Part shown: in pieces, positions 59,912 to 64,000 of the stretch
How positions within the stretch are numbered: the stretch's first letter is position 1
Layout: every line of letters begins with the position of its first letter
NCBI GenBank assembly: GCA_042408875.1
Contig: JBHOQS010000011.1
Location: 7,748-71,747, forward strand
DNA length: 64,000 nt
Direction: 5' to 3'
From: JBHOQS01 sp042408875
GTDB taxonomy: Bacteria > Chloroflexota > UBA11872 > JBHOQS01
Made by a program: the position numbers and the translations under genes
The notes under the pieces: generated by a model
Databases searched by the model: none
What the model was told of the DNA's origin: nothing
Seen by the model: only the letters and a program-made list of their open reading frames with translations

Positions 59912-61723
59912 GTGCAACCTGGCTGGTACGTATACGTATATATCTGCAGTACGCTCGCCGGCGCTGGCCTGGCCTTGGTCCTGGCAATATACGGGTGGCG
60001 GCGCCGCGATGCTCCCGGCATGGTGTCCTTCATGGCGCTGGCGCTGGGGTCAGCCGTTTGGGCAATGGGCAGCGTGCTCGAGGCGCTGCATCCTGAGCTC
60101 GAGGGAAAGCTGCTGTGGGCACGGGTTGAATACCTTGGGATCGTCGCCATTCCGCCAGCCTGGCTGGCTTTTGCACTTGACTACACCCGCTGCGATGGCT
60201 GGATACCCCGCAGGAAGGCGCTCCTCCTAGGGAAGCTCTTCGTAGCAAGTATCCCGGCGGCAACGCTGGCGATCATCTTCACGAACGAGCAACATCACCT
60301 GTTCTGGCGATCGGCCAGCCTGGAGTGGCACGGGGGCCTGGCCGTGCTCCGGCCGGTCTACGGGCCCTGGTTCTGGCTGCACGCCGGCTTTTCGTATCTC
60401 CTGCTTGCCGTCGGCGCAGCGGTGCTGGCGTGGCGGCTGTGGCGCAGCCCGCCGCTCTACCGCCGGCAGGCCATGGTCGCTCTGCTCGCTATCGCTGTAC
60501 CCTGGCTGGCGAACCTGGCCTACATCAGCAGCGCCAGCATATCCCCGCAGGTTGACTTCACGCCGGCGGCATTTGCCTTCTCCGCGCTGGGACTGCTGTG
60601 GGGCCGGCACCGCCTCTCGCTGCTCGATGTTGTGCCGATCGCCCGCGACGCCGTCATCGAACGCATGCCTGATGGCATCGTTGTGCTCGACCTGGCCGGC
60701 CGGGTGGTTGACCTCAATCCGGCCGCAGAGCGCCTGCTGGGCCGGCCTGCAGCCAGCGCGCTGGGCCGCTTCGCACAGGACGTGCTCGCGCCGCTCGACT
60801 GTGCAGCCCTGCTGTCCAGCACAAAAGCCGAGGCGCGCGCCGAGGTCACTGTCTGGGATGGCTCCCGGCGCCGCGTGTACGACACGCTGATCTCCATGCT
60901 GCGCGACGAACGTGGCAGGCCCGTCGGCCGGCTGCTGGTGTTTCGTGATATCACTGAACACAAGTGTGTCGAAGCGGAGCTTTTACGCGCTCGCAGGCTG
61001 GAGATGGCCGGCCAGATCGCTGCCCAGGTGGCTCATGACGTCAACAACTTGCTGGGGCCGCTGCTCAACCTGCCGCAGTTGATCAAACGCAGCCTGCCGC
61101 CGGAGCACCAAGCCGTGCGCTACTGTGACCTCCTTATCGCGGCGGCCCACCGCATGCGCGAGATCAACCGCGACCTGCTGGCGCTCGGGCGCCGTGGGGT
61201 AGCCGGTGACGAGCGCTGTGAGCTGACGCACGTCGTGCGTGATACTCTGGCGCAGTGTGCGCTGCCGGCTTCAGTCTCGTTGGAACTGCGTCTGCCCTCG
61301 GATGAGCTCTGGGTACGCGGGGCACCTGCCCAGCTCAGCCGCGTCCTGCAAAACTTGATCACGAATGCCCTTGAGGCGATGGACCAGGCCGGCCGCCTCA
61401 CCATCTCCGCCGAGATAGTGACCATCGACCAGGCCAGCGCGGCGGTGCATGGCGCGACACCGGGGAGCTACGTTCGCATGTGTGTCTCCGACACCGGAGT
61501 CGGCATCGCGCCGGAGCTGCACGATCGCATCTTCGAGCCGTTCTTCTCTACGAAGAGGGCCGACCAGCGCCGCGGAACGGGCCTGGGCCTGAGCATCGTT
61601 CAGGCTATCGCGCGCGATTACGGCGGCTTCATCACAGTCCAGAGCGCCCCGGGCGCTGGTGCGACGTTTGCCATCCATCTGCCCCTGATCGCTGTGCCAG
61701 CGTCGACCACGCTGCTCTCCTGA
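59912..61723 (+). CDS. 7TM histidine kinase with PAS domain
   Basis: The 603-residue protein has seven or so N-terminal membrane helices (residues 8-230, HisKA_7TM-type sensor), a PAS domain (MPDGIVVLDLAGRVVDLNPA), an H-box AQIAAQVAHDVNNLLGPLLN-type segment with the phospho-His in AHDVNN, an N-box LQNLITNALEAMDQAG, G1 DTGVGIAPEL, F-box and G2 RGTGLGLSIVQAI. It probably phosphorylates the divergent response regulator. GTG 59912 is the start that keeps the first helix. Confidence 0.92.
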   Translation: MQPGWYVYVYICSTLAGAGLALVLAIYGWRRRDAPGMVSFMALALGSAVWAMGSVLEALHPELEGKLLWARVEYLGIVAIPPAWLAFALDYTRCDGWIPRRKALLLGKLFVASIPAATLAIIFTNEQHHLFWRSASLEWHGGLAVLRPVYGPWFWLHAGFSYLLLAVGAAVLAWRLWRSPPLYRRQAMVALLAIAVPWLANLAYISSASISPQVDFTPAAFAFSALGLLWGRHRLSLLDVVPIARDAVIERMPDGIVVLDLAGRVVDLNPAAERLLGRPAASALGRFAQDVLAPLDCAALLSSTKAEARAEVTVWDGSRRRVYDTLISMLRDERGRPVGRLLVFRDITEHKCVEAELLRARRLEMAGQIAAQVAHDVNNLLGPLLNLPQLIKRSLPPEHQAVRYCDLLIAAAHRMREINRDLLALGRRGVAGDERCELTHVVRDTLAQCALPASVSLELRLPSDELWVRGAPAQLSRVLQNLITNALEAMDQAGRLTISAEIVTIDQASAAVHGATPGSYVRMCVSDTGVGIAPELHDRIFEPFFSTKRADQRRGTGLGLSIVQAIARDYGGFITVQSAPGAGATFAIHLPLIAVPASTTLLS

Positions 61724-61832
61724 CGGCTCCCACCCCAGCGGTGCACTGCTCTGTTCGCCCGGAATCCAGGCGTATTCTCTCCGACCCCGCGCGGATACCA
61801 CCCGGACATCTTCAGCATACTCATCGGCATAC

Positions 61833-61862
61833 GAAGGACAGAAGCATGTGGTGAAGGACAGA
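61833..61862. repeat. 20-bp spaced repeat in the intergenic gap 61724-62058
   Basis: gaaggacaga occurs at 61833-61842 and 61853-61862. The 335 bp gap otherwise contains an AT-rich stretch (61937-61965) that may be a promoter; no gene is supported. Confidence 0.4.
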
Positions 61863-62058
61863 CGAGACGTATCGGGAACGCCTATCCGCGCGGCTATCTC
61901 CGGGTGGCTCTGGCCAGCATCCGCGCGGTCCGGCGATGTTATACGAATGATACGATAACTATATCCGCATGGACGTTTCGAGCGTCGCAGCCACCACATA
62001 GAGTGAGTGAAGGAGAGCCGGCCGGTATACCGCGCGGTCCTCAGGAGAGTGGCTTGCT

Positions 62059-62364
62059 ATGACGGCGGGCTGGCGTACGGGAAGTGTTCGGGGATCATGG
62101 GAGGTGACGGACGTGGAGGGGACTGTAACCACCTATCGCATCGAGGTGCGCGGGGACGAGGTGATCGTCCTCGAAGGCCAGCCAGATGGGCGAGGCTGGT
62201 GCCTGCTGGCTGCGCGGGCGGACGGCTGTGCGCGCTCGACGCTGCCGGCGCCGAACGGCACCGTCGTCCTGGCTGCCGCGATCGCGCTGGCCGAGGCCGT
62301 GCGTGAGTCCCACCTGGCCCGCCGGGGCCACGAGGCACATGCCGAGGCGGACGAAGTGATGTAG
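62059..62364 (+). CDS. small hypothetical protein
   Basis: The 101-residue protein has a beta-rich middle (VTTYRIEVRGDEVIVLEGQP, WCLLAARADG) and a helical C-terminus (VVLAAAIALAEAVRESHLAR). AGGAGAG lies 9 bases before the ATG. An internal ATG at 62098 is out of frame. It precedes the hybrid kinase by 74 bp on the same strand. Family not recognised. Confidence 0.6.
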   Translation: MTAGWRTGSVRGSWEVTDVEGTVTTYRIEVRGDEVIVLEGQPDGRGWCLLAARADGCARSTLPAPNGTVVLAAAIALAEAVRESHLARRGHEAHAEADEVM

Positions 62365-62438
62365 CAGCCTGGCCCGGTGACCAGTCTGCGCCTGCGGCAG
62401 TTCCGCCTGACTGCACAAAGGAAGGGACGGGCACGGGT

Positions 62439-63644
62439 ATGGCGCGCGCGACCGATGCTTCGATTCCACAGCCGCCGGGCTCGGTTTGGCCGGCAGAGGG
62501 ACTGCCTCACGAGCTAGAGGTCGCCGGGCTCGCCCACGACTTGAACAATCTCCTTGCTGCACTCGCCGGCAACCTTTCGCTGGCCCGGCTTGCCCCTCTG
62601 GCCAGTCCGGACCGCGACGCCTTCCTGGACGCTGGCGTGCGTGCTGCCCAGCAGGCGCACGCGCTCGTCCGGCAATTGCTTGCGCGTGTACTGGACGTCC
62701 CCGTGCCGCCGGCGCAGCCGGCACTCCTGGCTCCGCTGATCCACGATGCGGTAGTCCTGTTCCTGCGCGGCGCGCCGATCGCCTGTGAGTGCCGGCTCCC
62801 ACGTGATCTCTGGCCAGTTGTGCTCAGCGAGAGCGAGGTCGGGCGGATCCTCACCAATCTCATCATCAACGCACGAGAAGCAACGCCTGCTGGCGGGCGC
62901 ATCGCTCTCTCCGCAGCGAATGTGCTGGTGCGACGCGGCGCGGCTACAGACGGCAGGCGTGTGCCGCTGCCGGACGGCGCGTACGTCCGGCTGACCATAC
63001 GTGACACTGGCCGGGGCATCAGCCGTGCCGACCTGGCGCGCATCTTCGAGCCCTCATTCACCACGAAGCCTGGAGGGCATGGCCTGGGGCTGGCGATGGT
63101 GCGGGCGATCGTGCTGCACCACGGCGGCCACATTCACGTGTCCTCTACCCGCGGGCAGGGGACCGCGTTCCGCGTCTACCTGCCGGCGCTGTGCGAAAAA
63201 ACCGGGGCCGAGACGGAGGACAGCGGTCCCGTTGCCCAGGCAGGCACCCGCGCGCGGGTGCTTGTTGTTGATGACGATCGCGGCCTGCGCGAGCTGACTC
63301 GGCGCATGCTCGCACACCTCGGCTACGAGGGGGAGACCGCGGCGAGCGATACCGAGGCTGCTGAGCGGCTGCGGGCGGCCCGCCAGGCCGGCCAAGGCTT
63401 CGCCGCGGTGCTCCTCGACCTGGCCCTGCCAGGCGGCAGAGACGCCGAAGAGCTCGTCGCCTGCCTCCATGAAGCAGATCCCCGAGTGCCTATCATCCTG
63501 ACCACAGGCCACTCCGCGCACCCGGCGGCGATGTCTCCCGGCCGCTACGGCTTCGCTGCTGTGCTGGTCAAGCCCTACCGCCTGGCTGAGCTGGCGAAGA
63601 CTCTGGCCGAGGCCACCGGCGGTGCGACCTGCCGGCACCCCTGA
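62439..63644 (+). CDS. soluble hybrid histidine kinase with C-terminal receiver
   Basis: The 401-residue protein has no membrane helix: an H-box LAHDLNNLLAALAGNLSLAR at about 30-50, HATPase motifs ILTNLIINAREATPAGG, IRDTGRGIS, GGHGLGLAMVRAIV, and a receiver with VLVVDDDRGLREL, phospho-Asp in VLLDLALPGGRDA and Lys in AVLVKPYR. This is the Ntr-type sensor-receiver architecture. A cytoplasmic signal or partner protein is needed, perhaps the small protein upstream. Confidence 0.9.
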   Translation: MARATDASIPQPPGSVWPAEGLPHELEVAGLAHDLNNLLAALAGNLSLARLAPLASPDRDAFLDAGVRAAQQAHALVRQLLARVLDVPVPPAQPALLAPLIHDAVVLFLRGAPIACECRLPRDLWPVVLSESEVGRILTNLIINAREATPAGGRIALSAANVLVRRGAATDGRRVPLPDGAYVRLTIRDTGRGISRADLARIFEPSFTTKPGGHGLGLAMVRAIVLHHGGHIHVSSTRGQGTAFRVYLPALCEKTGAETEDSGPVAQAGTRARVLVVDDDRGLRELTRRMLAHLGYEGETAASDTEAAERLRAARQAGQGFAAVLLDLALPGGRDAEELVACLHEADPRVPIILTTGHSAHPAAMSPGRYGFAAVLVKPYRLAELAKTLAEATGGATCRHP

Positions 63645-63663
63645 GCATGGAGTGCGTACCTGC

Positions 63664-64000
63664 ATGGAGCCTCCGCCCACCCCTCTCCGGCGATGGCTTC
63701 GATGCGCGGTCGTGCTCCTGTGGAGCTTGGCGCTCTTCCTCAGCGGGGTATCCGCCTTTGGTGCCACTCCCGCCCTGGCGACCGGAGAGGACGACGGCAG
63801 TACCGGCGCGGCCGGCCAGTCTTTGCCTAGGGCCGGTGAGGTCCTTCACCCCATTGCCGCGGCAGGGCCGGAGCAGCTGGAGGAGCTGGAGGCATATGCG
63901 CTGGCCCTGGTGAACCAGGCCCGCCAGCAGGCCGGCCTGGCCCCCCTGGCCTGGGACCCCCTGGCCGCCCGCGTCGCCCGCCACCACGCCCAGGACCTGG
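63664..64000 (+). CDS. secreted CAP/SCP-domain protein, cut by window edge
   Basis: From ATG 63664 the frame is open to the window end. It encodes a signal peptide (RCAVVLLWSLALFLSGVSAF), a linker, and the beginning of a CAP domain: ELEAYALALVNQARQQAGLA, PLAWDPLAARVARHHAQDL. CAP proteins of bacteria are secreted and of varied function. It begins 19 bp after the hybrid kinase stop. Confidence 0.82.
   Translation, partial: MEPPPTPLRRWLRCAVVLLWSLALFLSGVSAFGATPALATGEDDGSTGAAGQSLPRAGEVLHPIAAAGPEQLEELEAYALALVNQARQQAGLAPLAWDPLAARVARHHAQDL

Noticed and set aside
61937..61965. lox-like look of ttatacgaatgatacgataac
   Set aside because: Arms do not pair beyond 5 bp; most likely an AT-rich promoter stretch.
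1..64000. CRISPR array, prophage or rRNA operon
   Set aside because: No regularly spaced repeats with unique spacers, no phage structural genes and no rRNA sequence were seen.

Overview
The window is GC-rich (about 65% by eye), densely packed bacterial chromosome. Its gene content points to a thermophilic or mesophilic Chloroflexota, perhaps Thermomicrobia-like: an archaeal-style Mre11-Rad50-NurA-HerA operon, a K+-independent-type H+-pyrophosphatase, secG next to tpiA, SCP-type and DUF3048 surface proteins, and a complete-looking flagellar export and hook set. The taxon is an inference from family resemblance; no rRNA gene is present.

Layout. (1) 0-0.4 kb: 3' part of an HNH endonuclease gene. 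(2) 0.5-8.9 kb, minus strand: DNA end-processing operon mre11-rad50-nurA-(HAS-barrel-like gene)-herA behind a good sigma70-type promoter. (3) 9-14 kb: hisC, a chemotaxis receptor with an exact FliA-type -10 box, a small conserved protein and a CBS-containing site-2 protease. (4) 14-27.5 kb, minus strand: one long flagellar block, fliQ-fliR-flhB-flhA-flhF-x-fliA-y-flgF-flgG-flgM-flgN-flgK-flgL-fliW-csrA. It couples type III export, hook-filament junction proteins, the FliA/FlgM switch and the FliW/CsrA switch. (5) 27.8-29.1 kb: aldo/keto reductase and tRNA-Leu(CAA). (6) 29.1-33 kb: a decayed region with a frameshifted cupin, two 5'-truncated genes, an IS982-type element and a frameshifted zinc-ribbon/discoidin-like gene. 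(7) 33-43.8 kb, plus strand: H+-PPase, small His-rich membrane protein, Gfo/Idh/MocA oxidoreductase, cupin, tpiA, secG, family-5 solute-binding protein, birA, an Lgt-like protein, rsmI and a DUF4230 protein. (8) 43.8-51.5 kb: small regulators and housekeeping genes, including an orphan core-binding-domain protein, PadR, a DUF3048 lipoprotein, RhaI-type rhamnose isomerase, a HEPN gene beside a broken MNT gene, a 31-codon ribosomal-protein-like gene, a Cys-less HesB-like protein, Nnr and a 30-residue membrane peptide. (9) 51.7-58.3 kb, minus strand: six-gene surface-sugar operon (two epimerases, TIM-barrel enzyme, CapD-like, WecA-like, ATP-grasp). (10) 58.5-64 kb: NarL-type response regulator, two histidine kinases, a small protein and the start of a CAP/SCP secreted protein.

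Two patterns cut across the window. Several promoters share TTGACC/A, a 16-18 bp spacer and a TATAAT-like box. Short tandem duplications (8-15 bp units) recur in leaders and on ribosome binding sites; one of about 11 bp appears to have frameshifted the MNT antitoxin gene. The best candidates for something undescribed are the ribosomal-protein-like microgene with its leader hairpin, the six-gene sugar cluster with an altered WecA catalytic motif, the HAS-barrel-like partner of HerA/NurA, and the tandem-duplication habit.
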